Positions 9,253 to 17,727 of a DNA stretch of 64,000 nucleotides are shown piece by piece. The notes under the pieces are model-generated. The model was not told the origin of the DNA. It saw nothing but the letters and a program-made list of their open reading frames with translations, and did no database searches. The first letter of the stretch is position 1; the number at the start of each line of letters is the position of its first letter. The stretch comes from Malassezia japonica (taxonomy: Eukaryota > Basidiomycota > Malasseziomycetes > Malasseziales > Malasseziaceae), in the NCBI RefSeq assembly GCF_029542785.1, contig NC_083370.1, positions 1,178,001-1,242,000 on the forward strand, in the 5' to 3' direction. Made by a program: the position numbers and the translations under genes.

Positions 9253-12200
9253 CTATGAACTTTCTTTTTGGACAGTGAGCAGGTCGAGGAGCATCTTGTC
9301 GCGTGCCTCGGCAATCTTTGCCGCCGACGCCCCACCGACCGCGGCGACGAGCGCATCGGTCGTGCGTGCGTGCGTGCGCTGCGTGTCCGCGAGCCAGCTG
9401 CCGAGGACAAGTGCCGTGGCCTGCTCGACGCCGACTTCGCCGGTCGCGCCCACCGCCTCGAGCACCGGCCGGGGAATCGACCTTTGCAGCGCTTCATACA
9501 CCGGCGCCTCTTCGTCGGTGTACGACTTGGAGCGCACAAACTTGGCGACTGCCTCTGGGAGCGTCTCCCAGGTGCGGACGTGCTCGGCAAGCGCAGACCA
9601 TTGCTCGATCGCGCGCTTCGGCGCCATGGAGCCGAGGCGCGTAAGGTGCAGCGTCTTTTCTTCGCTCAGCACGCCGAGGCCGGTGCCAGCAAGCACGAGG
9701 GCGTCGGCACGCGCAGACAGCGCTGCCGCGACGTCTGCGCGGGGAGCCTGCTGTGCTGCACAGGCGACGTCGTAGTGCACCGGATTCGCCGTGATGCGCT
9801 TCTCCAAAAACGACACGCCGAGCCAGTGAACAATCTCTTCGCGGCTTTTTATGCGCTTCGCACGCACCTCGGCACAGAGCGCATCAAGGAGCGCCGTGCC
9901 GTCCTCCAGACTCGACTCGAGCGCGAGCGGCGTGCGGAGGTGCCGTGCGAGCGTCGCGGCACGCGTCTGCTGGCACAACACGACGCACTGGCCGCGGCTC
10001 GTGGCGGCGGGACGCACGGCTAGCGAGTGCATCTGCAGCAAATCACACACTGGGTACTCTGCGACGTGCGCTTTGCGGTGCTCGCGCGAGTGGACCATGT
10101 ATTGCGTGCCGAGCACGAGCACAATGTGGCCACGCATGGGTAGAGTGTACATTGTCTCGCGGGGGCACAGGACGATACGCACGATGCCGGCTGCACACAG
10201 CTCCTCCACGAGCTGGCGATCGCTGGCTGAAAAGCCGGGGTGCCACACACCGACGCCCTGGCGCAAAAGATGGCCAAGTTCAGGGGAGTGCGCCCGCACC
10301 GCAACGCTGTCCGGATCAGCCAGCATGGGAATGCCGCCCGGGTCCGTCGCGAGGCGCGCAATGAGCTCACGCGCTGCAAACATGCACTGTGTGCGCGACG
10401 ACACAAAGAGGAGGGCCGGCCCGTCGTCACTGCCCGCCGCCTTGATGTGGTCGTAGGCCGGCTTGATAAACGCACGCACGAGTGCATCCGAGTACGCAAC
10501 GTCCACGGTATCCAGCGCGAGCGTCGCGGGGTACGGGTGATCGCCCGGAGCAAACGTGTACGTGTGCCGCGGCGGGATATTGAGCCACTGCGCGACGCTC
10601 TGTGCCGTAGCAATGCAGGCCGATGTCGCAATCATACGCTGTGGGCGCTGCCGCACAAGCTGCATCACCGCCAGCTCGTACGCCGCGTCGAGGCGGTGCA
10701 GGTCAAGGAGCACGACCAGCGGCGGCATGTCGCTCGGGAGCGACCACGGCGTCGTGACAATCACCTCGGCGTCGCGGCGGCCAACACGCACGTCCTGCGG
10801 GGCATGCGCGGCGAGGCACCCGACGTACGCGCGCGCCGCAACGTCGTCAGGCACGATAACAAGCGCTTTTCTGGCACGCCACAGTGCCATCTCGACCACG
10901 GTGCGCTTCCCAGATGCGAGCGGAGCGCATAGAAGCACACTGCCCGAGGTGTGCGCAACGGTGTGAAAGACTTGCGTCTGGATCGCATTCCAGGACACGA
11001 TGCCGTCGCGAGCATAGGCAGCGGCGCGTGCGGTCGGCATGCACGACTCGAGCGCAAGGAGCGGCAGGTTGTACAGTGGCGTCGTCGGCGCAGGCGACGG
11101 GCACCATACGTCCTCCAGCGACACGTCCACGGACCCGTCTGCGCTGAGCCAGCTGAGCGACGACCACGCAACCGAGTACGACTCTTGCGCTGCCGGGCGC
11201 TCGGCCGGCGGCGCGCACGGCACGTCGACCTCGAGCGTCCAATCTGGTGCGTTTGGGTCGCCCGGCGGCTGCACCGTGTTGCGCAGCGTGATGCGGTCTG
11301 CGTACACGACGCGCTGTGCGCCGTCTTCGACCCAGACAATGATTGGCATCGAGCCGCCATGCAGGCGTTCGTCCCACAGAAAGTCGCGGCGCACCGCAAT
11401 CTCTAGGCGGACGTGCGCATCCGGGCGAGGGCGCACACGCACTGCGAGCAGCAGCTGCGGAAAGCGCATCGCCGCGTCGTGCACGAGGTGGGCGATGCGG
11501 TCGTTGGCATGCAGGAGCTCGCCGAGGTCGTGGATCGGCAGTGCGCGAATCTGTGGCATGTCGAGCTCGTCAGTGTACTGTGAGACCTTGTGTAGGACGT
11601 CGGCATTGAGCGTCGACACCTGGCGCAAAGGATGGTCAAACGGCCAAAGGCGGTGCTCGACGGACTTGGCGAGGTTCAAAAACGAGAATGCGGCCGTTGC
11701 GTAGCCGCGATCGAGCGCCAGATCAAAGAGGGCAAGGAGGATACGCCCTGCATTCTGCGCGACGTACCGCGAGTCGGACACGAGCGCAAAGTCGTCAATG
11801 TACAGATTAGACACATGCGCTTGCAGGAGGATGTTGACCTTGCCTTGCGACGTCTTGGAGCCGCCCGGAACTTCGCACGGGATGCGGTCCAGGAGCCCGT
11901 CGAGTTCCTGCTCTTCGCTGTCGCGCATGGCGATCTGCGAAAAGTCCGTGGCGCGGCTCATGAGGTCGAGTGCGTCCGCCTCGCGCAGGTTATTGCGCAG
12001 GCGCTCCTGGAAGATGCCCACGGTCTTGTAGTGCAGGTAGTAGCGCGAGGCGATGCGGCCGACCGCGGTGGGATGCAGGCGCCCGTTGGCGTCCATCACG
12101 ACCATTTCGTGCTCGACGAGGACGCGTGCGGCCGCCGCAACCCAGTGCTCGCGGCGCACGGTAAGCGTGGGGTCCGCGACCAGGTCCGGGAGGTCGATGC

Positions 12201-14268
12201 CGTACACGAGCGGCGCCTTGTTCAGGCGCGTGTACAGATAGGTAAAGCCGAGCCACGACACACCGTCGGCAATGCTCGACACGGATCCCAGTGCGACTTC
12301 GGCGTTGAGTGCGTCGACGATGCCTTGGAGGAAACGCGACTCGATTGGATGCGACGAGGTAATGGCCTCGATGTAGTGCGACATTTTCTCGTTCGCGGTG
12401 CAGATGTAGCCTACACCCACGTCTTCAAACTGTGGGCGACCTGCACGACCAAAGATCTGGAGGACGTCGAGAATGCCGAGATCGGTAAAGCGTCCGGCCT
12501 CGGCATTGTACACGTCGGTGCCCTTGATAATGACTGCGTAGGCGGGCAAGTTAACACCCCACGCGAGCGTCGCCGTACAGCACAGGACGCGCGTCGCGCC
12601 TGCCGCAAACGTCTTTTCTGCCAGGTCGCGGTCGCTGCGGAGCATGCCCGCGTGGTGGATGCCGATGCCGTGCTCAAACAGTTCGCGCAGCTCGCGGTTG
12701 CGGCTCTGCGCAATGTCGCGGTCGAAGCGCGTGCTGTCGCGGTCGTCGGTGAGCAGGCTGTGCAGCCCGTCGTCCTTGCCGAGCTCGAGGAGGGCCTGGG
12801 CAGTTTTTACGGTATCTTTGCGGGTGTGGACAAACACCATGACGGGGTGCCCCTCTTCGGCGAGTGCCAGCACCTTTTCGTAGACGACGCGGTCGAGATT
12901 GCTCCGTGCGAGCGCCGACCCATTCTTGCCGCGCACGCCGATAAAGTGCTGCTCGAGCGGCACGGGGCGGAACGACGAGCCAAAGTAAAACAGGCCGCGG
13001 TATCGGTTCACGCCGAGAAAGTCGGCAACGTCGACGTAGTTGGGCAGTGTCGCTGAGAGGCCGACGATGCGGATCATGCTCTGTGTCGACTCGACGAGGC
13101 GCTGCGTGCGTGCGACGATCGTCTCGATGACTGCGCCGCGGTCTTCGTGCAAGAGATGCACCTCGTCGATGATGAGCAGGCGCACCGACAGTGCGAGCTC
13201 GCCGTCTCCGGTCGGCCGCCGTGTCACTACGTCCCACTTTTCCGGCGTCGTGACAATCATCTGCGTCTCGGCGATTTCGCGACGGGTGAGCTGCATGTCA
13301 CCGGTCAGCTCGCGCACCTTGACGCCGAGGTACTGCAGGCGCTTGGAGAACTTTCCGACAATCTCCGAGACGAGCGCCTTCATCGGCGCAACGTACACGA
13401 TCTTGAACGCGTCGCGGTCGACGTGGATCGACTCGCCGTTTACGCGTGCAAAGCGCGAGACGCAGCGCAGGACCGAGAGCATCGCGACGTCCGTCTTACC
13501 CGCACCGGTCGGCGCGCAGACAAGCATGTTCTCGTTCGACTGGTAGGCCACCGGGTATACGGCGCTCTGCAAGCGGTTGAGCGTCTTGTACGACTTGAAC
13601 GCGCCCTTGCACAGCGCGTCCATCTCTTCGAGCGGGACCAGCCGCTCGGTGGTGCGAAATGGCAGCGGCCTGCTCGGCGGGATCGTGACCTCTTCAAAGA
13701 AGGATTCGTGCACGCGCGTTGTGCCGACGGGCAGCGAGAAGCGCGAGCCGCCGGCGGTGAGCACGTTGCTCTGCTCGCCGCTCGTAAAAACATTGGGGTA
13801 CTGCTCCGCCTCGACGGCCGGCGCGAGGTTCAGCGGCTCGTGGCTCGAGCCGACGCCGGACGCGCGCTGCGCGAGCTCGCGCGCAACGTGCAGCGCCGAC
13901 GCTTCGCGGTTCGCCAGCAGCGCGGTGACGAGCTCGAGGTGCTCGAACCCAACGAGCTCCGCGAGCTGCTCCGCGCCGCGCTCCGCATCGGAGACACGCA
14001 GCGCGTCGACGGCGCCCTGCAGCATGCGCTCGAGCGTCGCGCGGTCGCTGTACATGCCCTCCATGTGGCGGATCAGCAGCGCAGCGGCCCCGTTCTCGCT
14101 CGGCGGCGGCGGCGCCGCCGCCGGCGCGCGCGCCGCAAGCCGTGCCCAGATGGCCGGCGGCGGTGCACCGTGTCCTTCTATCGGTGCGCTCTCTGCCGCC
14201 TTGTACTTGGGCGCCGGCAGCGGCGCCAGGCGGCCGTCCACCAGCGCATGGACCTGCCGCGCCTCCAT
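9253..14268 (-). CDS. SLH1: Ski2-like double-cassette RNA helicase, Slh1/ASCC3 type
   Basis: Single 1671-residue exon. First cassette: NENMLVCAPTGAGKTD (Walker A), LLIIDEVHLLHED (DExH), VGLSATLPN (motif III), QIFGRAGRPQFED (motif VI), then a Sec63 domain. Second cassette is degenerate: Walker A reads PLASGKR and the DExH position reads LLDLHRLD. The sequence around LNRLQSAVYPVAYQSNENMLVCAP fits Slh1/ASCC3 better than Brr2. Slh1 is the helicase of the ribosome quality-control trigger complex that splits collided ribosomes. It is about 300 residues shorter than yeast Slh1, mainly at the N-terminus, which is Ala/Pro-rich. No intron was needed. Brr2 remains the main alternative. Confidence 0.85.
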   Translation of the reverse strand: MEARQVHALVDGRLAPLPAPKYKAAESAPIEGHGAPPPAIWARLAARAPAAAPPPPSENGAAALLIRHMEGMYSDRATLERMLQGAVDALRVSDAERGAEQLAELVGFEHLELVTALLANREASALHVARELAQRASGVGSSHEPLNLAPAVEAEQYPNVFTSGEQSNVLTAGGSRFSLPVGTTRVHESFFEEVTIPPSRPLPFRTTERLVPLEEMDALCKGAFKSYKTLNRLQSAVYPVAYQSNENMLVCAPTGAGKTDVAMLSVLRCVSRFARVNGESIHVDRDAFKIVYVAPMKALVSEIVGKFSKRLQYLGVKVRELTGDMQLTRREIAETQMIVTTPEKWDVVTRRPTGDGELALSVRLLIIDEVHLLHEDRGAVIETIVARTQRLVESTQSMIRIVGLSATLPNYVDVADFLGVNRYRGLFYFGSSFRPVPLEQHFIGVRGKNGSALARSNLDRVVYEKVLALAEEGHPVMVFVHTRKDTVKTAQALLELGKDDGLHSLLTDDRDSTRFDRDIAQSRNRELRELFEHGIGIHHAGMLRSDRDLAEKTFAAGATRVLCCTATLAWGVNLPAYAVIIKGTDVYNAEAGRFTDLGILDVLQIFGRAGRPQFEDVGVGYICTANEKMSHYIEAITSSHPIESRFLQGIVDALNAEVALGSVSSIADGVSWLGFTYLYTRLNKAPLVYGIDLPDLVADPTLTVRREHWVAAAARVLVEHEMVVMDANGRLHPTAVGRIASRYYLHYKTVGIFQERLRNNLREADALDLMSRATDFSQIAMRDSEEQELDGLLDRIPCEVPGGSKTSQGKVNILLQAHVSNLYIDDFALVSDSRYVAQNAGRILLALFDLALDRGYATAAFSFLNLAKSVEHRLWPFDHPLRQVSTLNADVLHKVSQYTDELDMPQIRALPIHDLGELLHANDRIAHLVHDAAMRFPQLLLAVRVRPRPDAHVRLEIAVRRDFLWDERLHGGSMPIIVWVEDGAQRVVYADRITLRNTVQPPGDPNAPDWTLEVDVPCAPPAERPAAQESYSVAWSSLSWLSADGSVDVSLEDVWCPSPAPTTPLYNLPLLALESCMPTARAAAYARDGIVSWNAIQTQVFHTVAHTSGSVLLCAPLASGKRTVVEMALWRARKALVIVPDDVAARAYVGCLAAHAPQDVRVGRRDAEVIVTTPWSLPSDMPPLVVLLDLHRLDAAYELAVMQLVRQRPQRMIATSACIATAQSVAQWLNIPPRHTYTFAPGDHPYPATLALDTVDVAYSDALVRAFIKPAYDHIKAAGSDDGPALLFVSSRTQCMFAARELIARLATDPGGIPMLADPDSVAVRAHSPELGHLLRQGVGVWHPGFSASDRQLVEELCAAGIVRIVLCPRETMYTLPMRGHIVLVLGTQYMVHSREHRKAHVAEYPVCDLLQMHSLAVRPAATSRGQCVVLCQQTRAATLARHLRTPLALESSLEDGTALLDALCAEVRAKRIKSREEIVHWLGVSFLEKRITANPVHYDVACAAQQAPRADVAAALSARADALVLAGTGLGVLSEEKTLHLTRLGSMAPKRAIEQWSALAEHVRTWETLPEAVAKFVRSKSYTDEEAPVYEALQRSIPRPVLEAVGATGEVGVEQATALVLGSWLADTQRTHARTTDALVAAVGGASAAKIAEARDKMLLDLLTVQKESS

Positions 14269-14375
14269 CGTAGAAGTACGTAATCAATTTTCGCCTTCCA
14301 CAACGAGGTACGTTTTTCCGGCGAGGAGGATGAGCTTCCTTTCTATAATCAATCTGTCAATCCACTGAGATTCCG

Positions 14376-14555
14376 ATGATTGCACAAGGATCACTGATCT
14401 CGCCACTGTCCGGACAGGCTAATACAGAGGTAAGTCCGGCCGGCCACCAAGATGAGCACCATACAGAGTAATTCGCGACGCCACCGAAAGGTGCTGGGCG
14501 CCCAATATGCGTTATTGTCCTGAGTGGCCCTTCATTTGCGAGCACGCTAATGCAG
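14376..14555 (+). other. Possible spliced 5' leader of the peroxiredoxin gene with a small upstream ORF
   Basis: A consensus-like donor (GTAAGT at 14430) and the acceptor context GCTAATGCAG ending at 14555 suggest a 126-nt leader intron. An ATG at 14376 begins an 18-codon frame that, after splicing, meets TGA immediately at the junction, overlapping the downstream ATG (TGATG). If real, the upstream ORF would terminate on the main start codon. Evidence is only sequence context. Confidence 0.3.
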
Positions 14556-14557
14556 TG

Positions 14558-15115
14558 ATGAGTGAGCACTCCGTCGAAAAAGACGACGGTGTTTTCCACC
14601 TTCCCGGGCATCCGCTGCCTGCGTTTGTGTCGCTGGTCAGCACGGATGCCGCGGCGCCGAGCGTCGACCTGTTTCTCGTGTCGCTGAGCCGCCCCGTTCT
14701 TCTGTGTGCATTCTCCTTCCCCTCGAAAAAGGCGGGCGACGAAGTCGAGGTCGACTGCGCGCCGTCGCAGCCGAGCACGCAGCAGCTGTGTTCGTTTAAA
14801 GAGCACCTCGGCGCGCTGCGGCAGCGCGAGCCGGACCTGCTCGTGTACGGCCTGAGTATGTACCCCCCCGCGTGCCAGAGTAAGGTGCACGCCACGCTCG
14901 GTCTGCCGTTCCCCCTGCTGAGCGACACGCGTGGCGAGCTCGCCGAGAAGCTTGCGCTTCCCCGCGCGGACGAGTGCGGCGTCGCGCTGCTGCGGCGGTG
15001 CACGATGCTGATCCGCGAAGGGCAGATCCAGCGCCTCGACTTTCCCTTGCTGCAGCCTGCGCAGGCCGCGATGCGTGCCGAGTACATGCTGCAGCGTGAC
15101 GCTGGCGAAGCGTGA
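14558..15115 (+). CDS. Peroxiredoxin-like protein (PrxQ/Dot5 type) with altered active site
   Basis: From the ATG at 14558 the protein has 185 residues; an in-frame ATG at 14507 would add 17, but it lies in a probable leader intron. The AhpC/TSA fold is recognisable: LPGHPLPAF, FSFPSKK, QLCSFKEHL, LLVYGLSMYPPACQSK, LPFPLLSDTRGELAEKLALP, then MLIREGQIQ. These correspond to the Dot5/BCP thiol peroxidase family, which reduces hydroperoxides. In that family the site reads TPGCTxxxC; here it reads QPSTQQLC, so the peroxidatic Cys position is Ser while the downstream resolving Cys remains. A Cys five residues earlier (DCAPSQ) might substitute. Enzyme activity is therefore doubtful. Same promoter region as SLH1, divergent, 289 bp. 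Confidence 0.68.
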   Translation: MSEHSVEKDDGVFHLPGHPLPAFVSLVSTDAAAPSVDLFLVSLSRPVLLCAFSFPSKKAGDEVEVDCAPSQPSTQQLCSFKEHLGALRQREPDLLVYGLSMYPPACQSKVHATLGLPFPLLSDTRGELAEKLALPRADECGVALLRRCTMLIREGQIQRLDFPLLQPAQAAMRAEYMLQRDAGEA

Positions 15116-15155
15116 TACCCAGCTTCGGCTTATACCATAGTATGTCTATTCAAAT

Positions 15156-16055
15156 CTACTGCCACGACTGGTTGATTTCGGCGTCTTCCTTGTCCTGCTC
15201 CTTCTTGTCGTGGAGCTTGCGGAAGCGCGCGAGGTACGCGTCGCGCTTCGCCTGGACGGCGGCGCGGCCCTTGCTGCCGATGAAGTCGTTGCCAAGCACC
15301 TTGCGGCGCGAGGCCAGCAGGTAGGTGTACAGGTAGAACAGGCCGGGAATGTACAGCGGGAGCAGCGCGAGGAACACGAGGTCACGCACGCTCCAGCCCG
15401 TCGCGTCGACCCAGGGCCAGGCGACGTCGTGCGGGAGCGATGCCCAGATCGACTGCATCTCGCCGATCACGCCCATGGGGTAGAGCACGATAAAGAACGA
15501 GTAGCGTGCCCAGAGCGCCATGAACGACGGCGAGTCCAGCAGCTGGTTCACGTAGAAGGGGTAGCGCGTCACCTCGGAGAGCGACCAGGCAAAGACCATC
15601 ACCGTGTAGAACGGGCTCTTGGCCGCCGCCTCGTACTTCTCCGTAACGAACCAGAGGACGATCAGGCGCGAGGCGACCTGCATAAACGTGGTGACCGGGC
15701 TCGACTTGACAAAGCCCACCATCGCGTGGACGACCTCGAGGATGGCGAGCGTCTGGAAGATGACGACCAGGGTGCCGATGTACTCGTGCATCTCAGACAT
15801 GCGGCCGAGCACCGTCGCAATCACCGGGTGGTGGTTCGCAAAGGAGACCGCAGGCGAGGCAACCACGTCGGGGGTGTACTTATGCACAAAGTCCACTACC
15901 GACTGGTACACCATCTTGCGCGCATCCGAGCCGTGCACCAAGAAGAGCACAATGCCGATAAAGATACGCAACCATCCCACAAACTGAAGGAGGTTGTAGC
16001 ACGTAAGGTAGAACGTCACCAAGGGGCGCGAGGGAGGAGCGGTCTTGGCGGACAT
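15156..16055 (-). CDS. PHS1: Very-long-chain (3R)-3-hydroxyacyl-CoA dehydratase
   Basis: Single exon, 299 residues. Multi-pass ER membrane protein: hydrophobic segments are evident from YLTCYNLLQFVGWL through GLFYLYTYLL. The family's active-site region is seen as SEVTRYPFYVNQL (catalytic Tyr) and LYPMGVIGEMQSI (catalytic Glu). Phs1 performs the third step of very-long-chain fatty acid elongation, dehydrating 3-hydroxyacyl-CoA, supplying acyl chains for sphingolipids, which connects functionally to the glucosylceramide synthase at 48.9 kb. The C-terminal tail is charged (KKEQDKEDAE), longer than the usual dilysine end. The ATG at 16055 (MSAKTAPPSRP) was chosen because it sits directly before the conserved core; an upstream in-frame extension overlaps ALG12 and lacks similarity. 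Confidence 0.93.
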   Translation of the reverse strand: MSAKTAPPSRPLVTFYLTCYNLLQFVGWLRIFIGIVLFLVHGSDARKMVYQSVVDFVHKYTPDVVASPAVSFANHHPVIATVLGRMSEMHEYIGTLVVIFQTLAILEVVHAMVGFVKSSPVTTFMQVASRLIVLWFVTEKYEAAAKSPFYTVMVFAWSLSEVTRYPFYVNQLLDSPSFMALWARYSFFIVLYPMGVIGEMQSIWASLPHDVAWPWVDATGWSVRDLVFLALLPLYIPGLFYLYTYLLASRRKVLGNDFIGSKGRAAVQAKRDAYLARFRKLHDKKEQDKEDAEINQSWQ

Positions 16056-16097
16056 GGTGTGGGGTCGGAAGATGCGTTTCGCTCGAACCGGTTTCAC

Positions 16098-17727
16098 ATG
16101 TCCCTCCACATTCTTCCCGCCATGGAGGCGCTCGGGGGCGCCGCGCTGGGGTCCGTGATAGCCGCACAGGTGATCTCCGCGCCCTATAGCAAGGTAGAAG
16201 AGAGCTTTACGCTGCAGGCCGTGCATGATATTTGGACGTACGGCGTGTCGAAAGGGGGACTGGCCCAAGTACGCATTTTCGCTCACCCAGTACGACCACG
16301 CCACGTTTCCAGGCGCCGTGCCGCGCTCTTTTGTAGGGCCGCTCCTCCTGGCAGGCGCCGCATCGCCGGGGATGGCGGCGGCTCGGGCGATGGGGGCATC
16401 TTCGGGGGACATGCAGGTCGCCGTGCGCCTCGCGCTCGCGCTCGCGGCATGGGCAGCGCTCGTGGGATTTGCGCGCTGCGTCTTTCCCCGCGCACGGGCC
16501 GTCCGCACGACCTTTTATTGGATCTGCGCGGGGGAGTTTCACCTGACGTTTTGGACGGCGCGCACGACGCCGAATAGCATCGCGTTTCCGCTCGTCACCA
16601 CAGCGCTCGGATGCGTGTTGGGCGGCCAGCGCGTTCGCAGCGGACTGGCGGTGCTCGCGGCGACCGCGCTGACGCTCCGCCTCGAAGTGCTCGGCCTCGC
16701 GGCGCCGGCGTACCTGTGGGCGTGGCTGAGCGGGCGTATTACGCTCGCGACCGCGCTCGCAGTCGGCGTCGCGAGCTGCGCTGCAGGCGCACTGCTGTCC
16801 CTCATCGTTGACTCGTACTTTTGGCACGTCGTCAGCGCCGAGCAGCTGCCGGGCCTCGGTCGCTACGTCTGGCCCGAAGTCCAGGCGCTCTTTTTTAATG
16901 TCGTCGACGGGCACAGCGCGGAGTGGGGCACCTCGCCGTGGTACGCGTACTGGGCGATCGAGCTGCCCCGGCTCCTGGCTACGACGCTGCCTATGCTGGC
17001 CGCAGGCGCCGTGTCGCGTGGATGGAATCGCGCCGGCGTGCTGTTTGTGCCGGCGTTCCACACGTCGCTCCTCAGCGCACTAGCGCATAAAGAGTGGCGC
17101 TTTGTCCTGTACACCCTTCCTCTCTGGAACGCCGCGAGCGCCGTCGGCGCACAGACCATCGTCCGCCGCGTGCGCCCATTCGTCGGGCGCGCCGCATGGC
17201 TGATTCCAGCGGCATTCGTGCTGGCATCGTTTGCGCTCTCCGCCTTGTATACCCATGTCAGCATGCACAACTACCCCGGCGGAGCGGCGCTGCATGCGGC
17301 GCACACGCGCATTGCCTCGGACCCGGTCCGCCTGCACATCGACACGCTATCGGCCATGACGGGCGTCTCGCTCTTCCAGAGCACGCACCTCGCGCGCCCG
17401 GCCGCATCGTGGGTGCCGAGCAGGACCCCGGCGTGGACGTACGACAAGACCGAAGGGATTGCCAAGGACGCGACCGACGCCTGGTGCCAGTACACGCACC
17501 TCGTCACCGAGTACCCCTGCTCGTGGGCGGGCGACGCATTCGCGCCGCTCGGCGAGCCGATCGACGGCCTCGCGGGCGTGCAGCGCAAGGCCCCGAAAGC
17601 GTACCTCGCCGACCTCGTCCGTCTTCCTCGAGCGCGCTCGCTGGCGGACGCGTGGCATGCGCTCCTCCCCGTCGTGGTGCGTACGGCGCCTGCGCTCTAT
17701 GTGTGCCAACGTGCGGCATGCCCTTAG
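16098..17727 (+). CDS. ALG12: Dolichyl-P-Man:Man7GlcNAc2-PP-dolichol alpha-1,6-mannosyltransferase
   Basis: Exons 16098-16268 and 16291-17727, one 22-nt intron, 535 residues (or from the ATG at 16122, eight residues shorter). Conserved GT22 features: [19 protein letters not shown] in exon 1, then [19 protein letters not shown] across the junction, [36 protein letters not shown] and [11 protein letters not shown]. The enzyme adds the eighth mannose to the lipid-linked oligosaccharide in the ER lumen using dolichyl-phosphate-mannose. Many transmembrane helices. The start lies 42 bp from the divergent PHS1 start. The TAG stop overlaps the TAA stop of the convergent RAD5 gene (TTAG at 17724-17727). 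Confidence 0.92.

Noticed and set aside
11632..13056. 474-codon plus-strand frame inside SLH1.
   Set aside because: Antisense shadow of conserved helicase motifs; no similarity of its own.
9253..14268. Assignment of the large helicase as spliceosomal Brr2.
   Set aside because: The entry region before Walker A and the overall size fit Slh1/ASCC3 better, and the N-terminal Brr2 PWI-like part is absent; kept as alternative only.
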